In this document: positions 8,148-16,641 of the stretch, piece after piece
Layout: each line of letters starts with the position of its first letter
Numbering within the stretch: position 1 is the stretch's first letter
From: Leucobacter sp. L43
GTDB taxonomy: Bacteria; Actinomycetota; Actinomycetes; Actinomycetales; Microbacteriaceae
Assembly (NCBI RefSeq): GCF_016597785.1
Contig: NZ_JAENJG010000002.1
Location: 62,001 to 126,000, forward strand
Length of the DNA: 64,000 nt
Direction: 5' to 3'
Notes under the pieces: generated by a model
Database searches by the model: none
What the model was told of the DNA's origin: nothing
The model's input: only the letters and a program-made list of their open reading frames with translations
Program-made: the position numbers and the translations under genes

Positions 8148-9719
8148 ATGACCACTCCATCGCAACCGCTGAGCTCGGACGCGCTCCTCGAGAAGCCCGC
8201 GGGCGACCTGGCCACCGACGTGGTGATCGTCGGGTCGGGGATGGGGGGATCCGTGGCAGCGTGGGCTCTGCGAGATTCAGGGCTGAACGTGCTGGTGGTG
8301 GAGCGCGGCGACTTTCTTCCCGAGGAGCCGCAACGGGGCGATGCCCGGGCGGTGCACATCGAGAAGCGGTACGCCAATGCAGAACAGTGGTACGACGGGA
8401 AGACCGGGAAGCCGTTCTCACCCGGCGTCTACTACTGGGTCGGCGGCAACACCAAGCTCTACGGGGCATGCCTGCCGCGATTCCGCGCCGAAGACTTCGC
8501 CCGCACCCAGCACCACGACGGATTCTCACCGGGGTGGCCGTTCACGTACGACGATCTCGAGCCCTTCTACTCCCAGGTTGAAGAGCTGTTCGAGGTTCGG
8601 GGAAACCTGGGTGAGGATCCGACGGAACCCCGGCATTCATCGGAGTACCCCGCGCCGGCACTGCGACACGAACCCGCCATCGAGAATCTTGCGGAGCGTC
8701 TCAAACGCCAGGGGCTGCACCCGTTTCACATGCCAAACGCGCTGAACGTCGAGTCTCAAGCAGATCGCGAGCTCGAAGCGATCTCAGACGGAGCGCCTTC
8801 GGCTGGAGGGCTGAAGGGTGACGCAGAGAACCGGGCACTGGCACCGGCGCTGGCATCGGCGAACGTGTCTCTGCTCACCCGCACGCGCGTCGTTGAGGTG
8901 CTGACCACGGAAGACGGAACGACGACCACCGGGGTTCGGGCGACGCGCGACGGTGAGACATTCACCATCTCCGCAACAACTGTGCTGCTGTGTGCGGGCG
9001 CGGTGAATAGCGCGAGCCTGCTCTTGTCATCTACGAGCGCGGCCCACCCTGACGGGCTGGCGAACAGTTCGGGACTCGTCGGGCGAAATTACATGGTGCA
9101 CAACAGCACCTTCTTCATGGGGGTGAAGCCCTGGCGCAAGAACCGCACGGCGTGGCAAAAGACCCTCGGTGTGAACGATTGGTACCTCGCGGGACGGGGT
9201 CGAACGTACCCGCTCGGCAACGTCCAGATGCTCGGGAAGCTGAGGGGCGCGATGGCGAAGGGGGTGCGCCCGCTGATCCCGATGTTCCTGCTGAATTTCG
9301 TTACGAACCGCACCGTCGATCTGTACCTCACCACTGAGGATCTGCCTGCGGAAGACAACCGCGTGCGATTGGTCGACGGCAAGATTCACGTGGATTGGAC
9401 CCCGACGAATCTGAAGCCGCACGACGAACTGGTCACTGAGGTTTCTCGAGCGGTGCGCCGGGCAGGGTATCCCTTCATTCTGACCGAGCGAATGGGGATC
9501 GCGACGAACTCCCATCAGTGCGGCACCGCAGTGGCCGGTACAGATCCGCGCAGCAGCGTGCTCAATGCGGACTGTCGCACGCACGACGTCGACAACCTGT
9601 GGGTGCTCGACAGTTCGTTCTTCCCGTCTTCGGCGGCGTTGAACCCCGCACTCACCATCGCAGCAAATGTCTTGCGAGTGATGCCGAAGATTGTCGCATC
9701 GAGCGTGCGCCAGCCATGA
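8148..9719 (+). CDS. GMC-family FAD-dependent oxidoreductase (523 aa)
   Basis: The protein begins with an FAD-binding Rossmann motif (VVIVGSGMGGSVAA, then VVERGDFL) and ends with the GMC C-terminal domain: the active-site region TNSHQCGTAVAG with its His and the late NPALTIAANVLR with its conserved Asn. No signal peptide or Tat motif is seen, so it acts in the cytoplasm. Relatives oxidise sugar, polyol or sugar-acid hydroxyl groups to ketones. Two ATGs are possible. The one at 8148 is chosen because AAGGA (8138-8142) lies five bases before it, whereas ATG 8142 overlaps that site. Using 8142 would add only two residues. It probably carries out an early oxidation in the pathway, upstream of the ThDP enzyme's carbonyl chemistry. 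Confidence 0.88.
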   Translation: MTTPSQPLSSDALLEKPAGDLATDVVIVGSGMGGSVAAWALRDSGLNVLVVERGDFLPEEPQRGDARAVHIEKRYANAEQWYDGKTGKPFSPGVYYWVGGNTKLYGACLPRFRAEDFARTQHHDGFSPGWPFTYDDLEPFYSQVEELFEVRGNLGEDPTEPRHSSEYPAPALRHEPAIENLAERLKRQGLHPFHMPNALNVESQADRELEAISDGAPSAGGLKGDAENRALAPALASANVSLLTRTRVVEVLTTEDGTTTTGVRATRDGETFTISATTVLLCAGAVNSASLLLSSTSAAHPDGLANSSGLVGRNYMVHNSTFFMGVKPWRKNRTAWQKTLGVNDWYLAGRGRTYPLGNVQMLGKLRGAMAKGVRPLIPMFLLNFVTNRTVDLYLTTEDLPAEDNRVRLVDGKIHVDWTPTNLKPHDELVTEVSRAVRRAGYPFILTERMGIATNSHQCGTAVAGTDPRSSVLNADCRTHDVDNLWVLDSSFFPSSAALNPALTIAANVLRVMPKIVASSVRQP

Positions 9720-9764
9720 ACCCCACGCATTCCCATTCCATCCGTAGATGAGAAAGAAGACATC

Positions 9765-10424
9765 ATGACGAAAGTGCTCTCCCTGTTCGGCGGATGGCCC
9801 GGACACTTTCCCCAGGAGATCTCGGCCTGGGCAGACGCCCTCTACGCAGAGCTGGGGTACAACGTCGATCGGTCGAGCGACATCTTCACCCTGGACCGTG
9901 ATTTGACGGGCTACGACTTGATCGTCATCGGGTGGAACAACGCCCTCACGACGGAGGATCTCACCGATGCTCAGGAGGACCGGCTTCTCGAAGCAGTCGA
10001 GGCTGGCACCGGGCTCGCGGCGTGGCACGGGGCCTCGGCAGCGTTCCGGGCGAGCCTCCGCTATCGGTTCTTGCTCGGCGGCGATTTCGTGGAACACCCG
10101 GCGGGCGAGGCGTTCCCAGAACCGTACACGGTGCAGATGACCGGGTCGGGGCACCCGGTCGCCGACGGCGTCGACGACTTCTCAGTGGCATCCGAGCAGT
10201 ACTACATGCACGTGAACCCGAATAACACGGTCCTCGCAACGACGACCTTCTCGGGCGAACACCTCCCGTGGATTGAGGGTCACACCTCCCCGGTCGCCTG
10301 GGTACGGAACTGGGGCGAGGGGCGCGTGTTCTACCACTCCATCGGACACACGCCGGCCGACCTCGACGAACCGAGCGTGCGCAAGCTGACGAGACAGGGC
10401 CTGGAATGGGCAAAACGAGAATGA
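9765..10424 (+). CDS. ThuA-domain protein (219 aa)
   Basis: This is a single-domain class I glutamine-amidotransferase-like fold of the ThuA family. It has LSLFGGWPGH at the start, DLIVIGWNN at ~50, GTGLAAWHGAS at ~80-90, and EQYYMHVNPNNTVL and GRVFYHSIGHT in the C-terminal half. ThuA proteins act in sugar utilisation (trehalose in rhizobia) and are regularly paired with GMC or GFO/IDH oxidoreductases in keto-sugar pathways. The biochemical step is not firmly known. Length is normal for the family. It lies 45 bases after the GMC gene, preceded by a GAAAGAAG ribosome site, and is certainly in the same operon. Confidence 0.85.
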   Translation: MTKVLSLFGGWPGHFPQEISAWADALYAELGYNVDRSSDIFTLDRDLTGYDLIVIGWNNALTTEDLTDAQEDRLLEAVEAGTGLAAWHGASAAFRASLRYRFLLGGDFVEHPAGEAFPEPYTVQMTGSGHPVADGVDDFSVASEQYYMHVNPNNTVLATTTFSGEHLPWIEGHTSPVAWVRNWGEGRVFYHSIGHTPADLDEPSVRKLTRQGLEWAKRE

Positions 10425-10495
10425 CGGTGTAGCGCGCAGCGCCAGTACCGCGCCTCACTCAGCGGTGTGATCGCACACCGCACCAGACACCTCTT

Positions 10496-10514
10496 CCGAG
10501 GGATCCTCCCTCGG
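10496..10514 (+). terminator. Perfect hairpin between the ThuA and HisD-like genes
   Basis: CCGAGGGA pairs with TCCCTCGG around a TCC loop. It lies in the 145-base gap that is the longest one inside the catabolic operon, and only a short T-poor tract follows. It may act as a partial terminator or mRNA-stabilising element that lowers or separates expression of the downstream enzyme and importer genes. Confidence 0.45.
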
Positions 10515-10569
10515 GTCTATTTGGCGTGCCGTAAACCGAGGCACGCAACGCAACGAAAGCGACAGACAA

Positions 10570-11877
10570 ATGGCAAGACACCTCAAAACGGCGAGTGGAT
10601 CTGCGTCCGACGCCCCCGATCTTGTTGGCGTGCCGGATCGAGTCCGCGAGATTATCGCGGAGGTATCGGCAACCGGGGATCAGGCCGTGCGCAAGTTCTC
10701 GACCGAGTTCGACGGCCACGAACGCGACACCTTCAGGCTCAGCGAAACCGAGATCCACGACGCGATGGCGCGGGTACCCGACCAAACGCTGGCCGACATC
10801 CGCACGGTGCAAGAGAACGTGCGGCGCTTCGCGCAGTTGCAACGCGAATCGATCCGCGACTTCGAATCCGAGGTCGACCCCGGAGTCATTCTCGGCCAGA
10901 AGAACATTCCCATCACTTCAGTCGGTGCCTATGTGCCCGGCGGGCGTTACCCATTGCTCGCCTCAGCTCACATGACGATCCTGACCGCCAAGGTCGCAGG
11001 AGTTTCTCGCGTCATCGGCACCACACCGGCCCCGAAGGGCGTGCTTCCCGATGCGTCCGTGGCAGCGATGCACCTCGCCGGCGCAGACGAGATCTACGCG
11101 CTCGGCGGCGTGCAAGCGATCGCGGCCATGGCGATCGGCACGCAGACCATCGCTCCGGTTGATTTTCTCTGCGGGCCCGGCAATGCGTTCGTCGCCGAGG
11201 CGAAGCGTCAGATGTACGGCCGAGTGGGAATCGACCTCTTCGCCGGGCCGACCGAGGTGCTGATCCTCTCGGATGGAAGCGCCGACCCCTTCTTGGTCGC
11301 TGTCGACCTCCTCAGTCAGGCTGAGCACGGACCTGACTCGCCGGCCATTCTGATCACCACGGATGAGACACAGGGCGCAGAGGTGATCACCGAGGTCGAC
11401 CGGCAACTCGAAAGCCTATCGACGGCGTCGATCGCGCGACCCGCGTGGAAAAACTTTGGTGAGGTGATTCTTGCCGATGATCTCGACGAGGCGTACCGCA
11501 TCGCTGACCAGTTCGCGAGCGAGCACGTGCAGGTGCTCACGAGCGACCCGCGTCACGCGCTCGAGAGGCTGCAGAACTACGGTGCGTTGTTCTTGGGCGA
11601 CAAGACCTGCGTCTCATATGGCGACAAGGTCATCGGCACGAACCACGTGCTTCCCACTCGGGGGGCCGCTCGCTACACGGGTGGCCTCTGGGTCGGCAAA
11701 TTCCTCAAGACGGTGACGTACCAGGAGGTGACCACGTCGCAAGCCACCGCCGAGCTGGGGGAGCTGCTGGGACGCTCCGCCCGCGCGGAGAACTTTGAAG
11801 GACACGCCCGTGCCGGTGACCTGCGAGTTGCACGGGCCCGCGGCGAACACCTCTCGTGGGCGCCCGAGCGGTTCTAG
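10570..11877 (+). CDS. Histidinol-dehydrogenase-family dehydrogenase, catabolic type (435 aa)
   Basis: The protein is full length for the family and keeps every residue known from HisD. The zinc ligands are Gln250 and His253 (in SQAEHG), Asp352 (YGDKVIGTNHVLP) and His412 (EGHA). The catalytic pair is Glu318-His319. HisD enzymes oxidise an alcohol to a carboxylate in two NAD-dependent steps. No other his gene is nearby and the gene sits inside a catabolic operon, so histidine synthesis is unlikely. The YGDK variant before GTNH recalls HpsN-like sulfopropanediol dehydrogenases, which are HisD relatives (from memory, not searched). It probably turns a primary alcohol of the substrate into an acid. 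No strong ribosome site is seen. Confidence 0.85.
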   Translation: MARHLKTASGSASDAPDLVGVPDRVREIIAEVSATGDQAVRKFSTEFDGHERDTFRLSETEIHDAMARVPDQTLADIRTVQENVRRFAQLQRESIRDFESEVDPGVILGQKNIPITSVGAYVPGGRYPLLASAHMTILTAKVAGVSRVIGTTPAPKGVLPDASVAAMHLAGADEIYALGGVQAIAAMAIGTQTIAPVDFLCGPGNAFVAEAKRQMYGRVGIDLFAGPTEVLILSDGSADPFLVAVDLLSQAEHGPDSPAILITTDETQGAEVITEVDRQLESLSTASIARPAWKNFGEVILADDLDEAYRIADQFASEHVQVLTSDPRHALERLQNYGALFLGDKTCVSYGDKVIGTNHVLPTRGAARYTGGLWVGKFLKTVTYQEVTTSQATAELGELLGRSARAENFEGHARAGDLRVARARGEHLSWAPERF

Positions 11878-11889
11878 GCGGAAGTCATC

Positions 11890-12759
11890 ATGTCACTCAC
11901 ACTGGATCGAAGCGCGGAAATGATAGCGCTCCTGCTGCCCGGAACGGGTGGAACGGTCGCGCGCGACTTCGCACTTCTGGCTGCCGCACTGGAGTCGCAC
12001 GTGCGATCCGACGGATACGACTATCGATCGGACACGGGATCGACCTATGAGTCCATGGTGGAAGAAGTGATCGGGCGAATCACCAGCGAGCCCGTCGGAG
12101 AGTTCCTCATCATCGGGTACTCGCTGAGCGCAGCAATTGCCGTGGGAGTCGCCGCGAAGATTCCCGACCGCGTCGCAGGCCTCGTGCTGATCGCGGGCTT
12201 CGCAGACGGAACCGACCCTCGCGTGGTCAACGAATTCCGATACTGGCAGCACCTGATCGAGCTCAATCCGGCCAGTTTCGCATCGCGGGTCGCCGTGATC
12301 GGACATCACGCGGACGTCGAGGCAGCGCTCGGCGAGACCGAGATCGCGCGCCGGGTGTCTGAGTACCTCAGCATCATCGACCTTCCGAAAACGATGTCTC
12401 AAATCGCGATCGATCTTGAAGTGCAACTCGGACGCGTCCCCGCAACAATCGCAGCGCCCGTTCTCGTCATCGGGTGCGAGGGAGACCGAATCGTTCCCGA
12501 GCCCGTCACCCGCGAGCTCGCCGGTCAGTTCCCGAACAGTCAATACGAGGTCATCGACGCCGGCCACTTCGCTCTGGTCGAGCAACCCGAACGAGTCACG
12601 CAGATCATTCTGGACTGGATTGCAGCCTCCTCGAGCGGGCGAAGCGTCGGCGCCAGCTCGAATCTTCGGAGTGACCGAGAAGAAAGTACGCACATGAAGC
12701 ATCTCGCACGACACCCCCTGACCGAGTCCGGAAGCCTTGATGGAGGTCGGACATCATGA
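11890..12759 (+). CDS. Alpha/beta hydrolase (289 aa)
   Basis: This is a compact alpha/beta-hydrolase fold with an oxyanion region LLLPGTGG (14-21), the nucleophile Ser78 in GYSLS, Asp199 in GCEGDRIVP and His226 in AGHFALVE, so the triad looks complete. In this context it may open a lactone or hydrolyse an ester or beta-diketone formed by the oxidoreductases. About 40 C-terminal residues after DWIAASSS are polar and look unrelated to the fold. The ATG of the ABC ATPase overlaps its stop by four bases (ATGA at 12756-12759), so enzyme and transporter genes are translationally coupled. The ribosome site GGAAG is at 11880-11884. Confidence 0.82.
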   Translation: MSLTLDRSAEMIALLLPGTGGTVARDFALLAAALESHVRSDGYDYRSDTGSTYESMVEEVIGRITSEPVGEFLIIGYSLSAAIAVGVAAKIPDRVAGLVLIAGFADGTDPRVVNEFRYWQHLIELNPASFASRVAVIGHHADVEAALGETEIARRVSEYLSIIDLPKTMSQIAIDLEVQLGRVPATIAAPVLVIGCEGDRIVPEPVTRELAGQFPNSQYEVIDAGHFALVEQPERVTQIILDWIAASSSGRSVGASSNLRSDREESTHMKHLARHPLTESGSLDGGRTS

Positions 12760-14285
12760 GCCTGATTGAGATTGAGGGCGTCTCGGTGATCTTTCCGGGC
12801 GTCAAAGCACTCGACAACGTGGGCTTCACTGTCGACGAGGGCGAGGTCATCGCACTGTGCGGTGAGAACGGCGCGGGGAAGTCCACCGTCGGCAAGGTCC
12901 TCTCAGGCGTGATCAGTGTCAGCGATTACGTCGGCACGGTGCGCATGAACGGAGAGGTGCTCCGGAGCACCAACACGATCGACGCCGCGGAACAGGGCAT
13001 CGTCATCGTGCATCAAGAGCTCAACCTCTTCCCCGAACTCTCCGTCGGGGAGAACATCTTCATCGACCAGCTGCCCGGGCGAGCGGGTGTCATCGACGCC
13101 GCGCTGCTGCGCAAGCGAAGCGTGGAGATCTTGGACCTGCTCGGGGTCGACATCGACCCGGATGAGAAGGTCAAGAACCTCGCGGTCAGCGGGCAGCAGC
13201 TCGTCGAAATTGCCAAGGCGCTCGCGCGGGATCCGAAGGTGATCGTGTTCGACGAGGCCACGAGTTCCCTGAGTAAACCCGAGGTGGCCGCGCTGTTCGC
13301 GATCATTCGACGACTCCGCGCACGTGGCATCGCGATTCTCTACGTCTCGCACAAACTCGACGAGATTTTCGAGATCTGCACTCGCGTCATCGTGCTGAAA
13401 GACGGGCAGTTCGTTCGTTCCTCGCCGGTCGGCGAGACGAACCACGACGAGGTGGTCTCCTGGATGGTGGGGCGTGCGGTCTCCGATCTGTACCCCTCGC
13501 GCTCGTCCGCGCTGGCGCTGACGGATACGCCAGCGCTCGAGGTTCGCGGGTGGACCGTTCCCAATGGTGTTGCGGGGCAACGGAACCTCGTCGACGACGT
13601 GTCGTTCTCGCTCGGCCGGGGAGAGATTCTGGGTGTATACGGGCTCGTCGGTGCGGGGCGCACCGAACTGCTCCGGTCCATCTTCGAGGGCCGAGCATCC
13701 GCTGTCCGCGGTCAGTTGTTCCTCAACGGTGTCGAGACGACCCTGCGGGATCCACGCGATGCCATTCAGCAGGGGCTCGCACTCGTCACAGAGGATCGAA
13801 AGCACGACGGTTTGGTCTTCACGATGAACGTGAGGGAGAACCTCACGCTCGCAGCGCACCGACTGGTGAGTTCGAGAGCGGGCGTCATCCGCCGTTCCGA
13901 CGAGCGAACGCTCGCACAAGACATCTCAGACCGGCTCAAAGTCAAAGTTCCCGGGATCCAGTACGGGGTGAAGAAGCTCTCGGGCGGCAACCAGCAAAAG
14001 GTCATTCTCGGAAAATGGCTGCTCACCCGACCGCAGGTCTTGATCCTCGACGAGCCGACTCGGGGTATCGATATCGGCGCCAAGTCAGAGATCTACCGAA
14101 TCATGCACGAGCTCAGCGCCGCGGGCGTCTCGATCATCATGATCTCCTCCGAACTGCCCGAAATCCTCGGCATCTCCGATCGCATTCTGGTGCTCCGCGA
14201 GGGGCACCTGCAGGGCTCGATCGATCGTTCCGAAGCGAATGAAGAGCGCCTCGCTCACATCGCGATGACCGGCGCGACGGCCTAG
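12756..14285 (+). CDS. Sugar-type ABC importer ATPase, two fused ABC domains (509 aa)
   Basis: This is an RbsA/XylG/MglA-class ATPase with two tandem nucleotide-binding domains. The first has Walker A GENGAGKST (36-44), the signature-like VSGQQLVEIAKAL and Walker B VIVFDEAT. The second has a degenerate P-loop region (GLVGAGRTELL), a canonical LSGGNQQKV signature and VLILDEPTRGID. One complete and one degenerate site is normal for this class. These ATPases energise uptake of ribose, xylose, galactose, inositol or related polyols, and occasionally autoinducer-2. It overlaps the hydrolase gene by four bases and precedes the permease and binding-protein genes. Confidence 0.93.
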   Translation: MSLIEIEGVSVIFPGVKALDNVGFTVDEGEVIALCGENGAGKSTVGKVLSGVISVSDYVGTVRMNGEVLRSTNTIDAAEQGIVIVHQELNLFPELSVGENIFIDQLPGRAGVIDAALLRKRSVEILDLLGVDIDPDEKVKNLAVSGQQLVEIAKALARDPKVIVFDEATSSLSKPEVAALFAIIRRLRARGIAILYVSHKLDEIFEICTRVIVLKDGQFVRSSPVGETNHDEVVSWMVGRAVSDLYPSRSSALALTDTPALEVRGWTVPNGVAGQRNLVDDVSFSLGRGEILGVYGLVGAGRTELLRSIFEGRASAVRGQLFLNGVETTLRDPRDAIQQGLALVTEDRKHDGLVFTMNVRENLTLAAHRLVSSRAGVIRRSDERTLAQDISDRLKVKVPGIQYGVKKLSGGNQQKVILGKWLLTRPQVLILDEPTRGIDIGAKSEIYRIMHELSAAGVSIIMISSELPEILGISDRILVLREGHLQGSIDRSEANEERLAHIAMTGATA

Positions 14286-14331
14286 CGATGCAACGATGCG
14301 TTCGCCGAATTCACCTGAAAGAGAGAACCCC

Positions 14332-15435
14332 ATGAGTAGCTCGGCAACGAGAACCCGCTTCACGTTCGACTGGAGGGAGAACACCTCTCTCATCGGACTC
14401 GCCCTGGTGGTGGCGGCAGCAGCGGTGCTGTCTCCTACATTCTTCACCTCGCCGAATCTGATGAACCTGCTGGTGCAAGTGTCTTCCCTCGGTATCCTCG
14501 CCGTCGGAATGACGTTCGTGATCCTGACAGCGGGAATCGACCTCTCAGTCGGGAGCCTGCTCGCGCTTATCGGCGTTATCGTCGCCATGGTAGCGAACCA
14601 CTTCGGTGTGTGGAGCGGGCTGGGAGCGGCGCTCGCACTGGGACTGTTGGTGGGGTGGTTCCACGGAACCACCATTACCAAACTGAAGGTACCTGCGTTC
14701 ATCGTGACGCTTGCGGGACTCACCGCGTACCGTGGACTCGCTTACGTGATCACCGGGTCCGCCGCGGTCCCAGCCCAAGACGAACTCTTCTTCGTCATCG
14801 GATACGGCCGAGTTCCCGCCCTCGCCGTAGCGGTGGCCGCGGGCATCGTGGCCACGATGATGGTCATTCAGCTCGTTCGCGCCGCGCGCAGCGGGGTGCG
14901 CCCGAAGTACTTCGCGGCCGCTCTCGGGATCGTGTTCATGCTCGGATTCGCCGCCTTCACGTTCACCACGAACGGGCTTCCCGTTCCGGTGATCATGATG
15001 CTGGTGGTGTTCGCCGCTGGGTGGTTCGTGCTCAACCGCACGACATTCGGCCGGCAGACGTACGCCATCGGCGGCAATATCGAGGCCGCCCGCCTCGCCG
15101 GGATCCGCGTCGATCGAAACCTCGTCATCATCTATGCCTCACTCGGGCTTCTCGTATCCCTTGCCGCAATCATCACCACTTCTCGCCTGGGTTCGGGCGC
15201 GCCGTCGGTGGGCAACCTGGCAGAACTCGACGCGATCGCCGCGGTCATCATCGGCGGAACGAGTTTTGCGGGCGGCGTCGGACGACTCGGCGGCACGGCC
15301 ATTGGTGTGCTTCTCATCGGTGTCATCAACAACGTGCTCTCCCTGCTCAACGTCACCTCGAACATGCAGATGATCGTCAAGGGACTCATCATCTTCATCG
15401 CAGTGGCGCTCGATTCGAAGGTGAGAAAGCGGTAG
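14332..15435 (+). CDS. Sugar-type ABC importer permease, RbsC class (367 aa)
   Basis: This is an integral membrane protein with about ten hydrophobic helices and the diagnostic cytoplasmic-loop sequence VGMTFVILTAGIDLSVGS. Late segments RTTFGRQTYAIGGN and GTSFAGGVGR are typical of the BPD_transp_2 family. The start is placed at ATG 14332 (MSSSATRTRF), preceded by GAAAGAGAG at 14317-14325. A longer frame from 14296 has no ribosome site and adds 12 unlikely polar residues. It forms the transmembrane pore of the importer with the ATPase (12756) and binding protein (15493). Confidence 0.92.
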   Translation: MSSSATRTRFTFDWRENTSLIGLALVVAAAAVLSPTFFTSPNLMNLLVQVSSLGILAVGMTFVILTAGIDLSVGSLLALIGVIVAMVANHFGVWSGLGAALALGLLVGWFHGTTITKLKVPAFIVTLAGLTAYRGLAYVITGSAAVPAQDELFFVIGYGRVPALAVAVAAGIVATMMVIQLVRAARSGVRPKYFAAALGIVFMLGFAAFTFTTNGLPVPVIMMLVVFAAGWFVLNRTTFGRQTYAIGGNIEAARLAGIRVDRNLVIIYASLGLLVSLAAIITTSRLGSGAPSVGNLAELDAIAAVIIGGTSFAGGVGRLGGTAIGVLLIGVINNVLSLLNVTSNMQMIVKGLIIFIAVALDSKVRKR

Positions 15436-15492
15436 AACGCCACCTTCGAGCTTCGCATTCACAACGCACGAAACCATACGAAAGGATATTCA

Positions 15493-16500
15493 ATGAAGAA
15501 ATCACGATGGACACTCGGGGTCGCAGCTGTGTTGGCGGCAGGGCTGCTGCCCGCATGCGCGACAGGCGGCGCTGCAAGTGGCGGCGCGGACGCCGATGAC
15601 CAGATCGTCATCGGCGTCACGAACACGTCGATGAAAACCCCGGTCTACGAAGTCATGCGCGAGGCTGCCCTGGAAAAGGCGGAGGAACTCGGCGCAGAGG
15701 TGATCTGGCAGAGCGCGGAATTCGATGCAAATGCTCAACTGAGTCAGGTCCAGAACATGATCGCCGAGGGCATCGACGTTCTGGTCATCGAGCCCGTCGA
15801 CAACAACGCCGCCGCACAGCACGTGCAGCTCGCGTTGGATGCAGGCATTCCCGTGGTCAATCTCGAGTACTACATCGAGGGCGCCGACCTCTCCCTTCGT
15901 ATTGTCGCTGACAGCGAAGCTGTTGGAGAGCTCCAGGTGCAGACGTTTGTCGACAACTGGGACGGGAGCGGAGAGGCGAACGCCGTCATTCTGTCGGGCA
16001 CGAGTGGGTCGGAGATCGCGGATTCGATCACCGCCGGGAACGAGAAGGGGATTGAGGACGCAGGCAACATCAACGTCGTCGCGCAACAGAACCACAACAA
16101 CTGGGACCAGGAATTGGCACTGAAGACGATGGAGAACGTCCTGCTTCGGGAGAACAATGACGTTCAGGTCGTTTTCGCGAACAACGACGAGATGATCCTC
16201 GGCGCTTACCGCGCGGCGCAGCAGGCCGGGGTCGCTGACGACATCATCTTCGTGGGATCTGACCACGACGAGATGGTGGTCCAGGCAATCCTCGACGGGG
16301 CGAATATGTTCACCGTCGATAAGGGAGCCAGGACTCAAGGAGAGCGGATCACCGAGGGCGCGATTGCGGTAGCGAAGGGAGAAGAAATTCCTCAGGATGA
16401 GGTGATCGACGACATCCCGGTCTGGTGGACTCCCGTGGCTGTCGTTGACAGCGAGAACCTCGAGCTCTCCGAGGCCAAGTTCCCGCAGCTGTTCGGATAG
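15493..16500 (+). CDS. Sugar-type ABC importer substrate-binding lipoprotein (335 aa)
   Basis: The N-terminus is a bacterial lipoprotein signal: positive MKKSR, a hydrophobic core and the lipobox LLPAC with Cys22 as the lipid-bearing residue. The mature part is a Peripla_BP_4/RbsB-type protein (IVIGVTNTSMKTPVYEVM, MIAEGIDVLVIEPVDNNAA, VQVVFANNDEMILGAYRA, IFVGSDHDEMV). This family binds monosaccharides, polyols or similar small ligands outside the membrane. The ligand cannot be read from sequence and would reveal the operon's substrate. The ribosome site AAAGGA is at 15481-15486. It is the last gene before the terminator at 16561. Confidence 0.92.
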   Translation: MKKSRWTLGVAAVLAAGLLPACATGGAASGGADADDQIVIGVTNTSMKTPVYEVMREAALEKAEELGAEVIWQSAEFDANAQLSQVQNMIAEGIDVLVIEPVDNNAAAQHVQLALDAGIPVVNLEYYIEGADLSLRIVADSEAVGELQVQTFVDNWDGSGEANAVILSGTSGSEIADSITAGNEKGIEDAGNINVVAQQNHNNWDQELALKTMENVLLRENNDVQVVFANNDEMILGAYRAAQQAGVADDIIFVGSDHDEMVVQAILDGANMFTVDKGARTQGERITEGAIAVAKGEEIPQDEVIDDIPVWWTPVAVVDSENLELSEAKFPQLFG

Positions 16501-16560
16501 GACGAATCGGTAGGTCATGCCACCGTCGGGTGCGTGAGCACGGGCTCACGACAGCACCAA

Positions 16561-16600
16561 CTCAGGCGGGAATCTCTGGGAGCAGAGGTTCCCGCCTGAG
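16561..16600. terminator. Strong bidirectional terminator at the end of the catabolic operon
   Basis: CTCAGGCGGGAA (16561-16572) pairs perfectly with TTCCCGCCTGAG (16589-16600), and an inner TCTCT/AGAGG stem extends it. It lies between the convergent operons ending at 16500 (+) and 16642 (-) and can serve both. Confidence 0.85.
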
Positions 16601-16641
16601 GTCTGCGGGGGTTCGTCCCGCGAGCCCGAGGGTTTCCCCGA

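Noticed and set aside
10570..11877. Assignment as hisD of histidine biosynthesis
   Set aside because: It stands alone inside a catabolic operon with an importer. No other his gene is adjacent.
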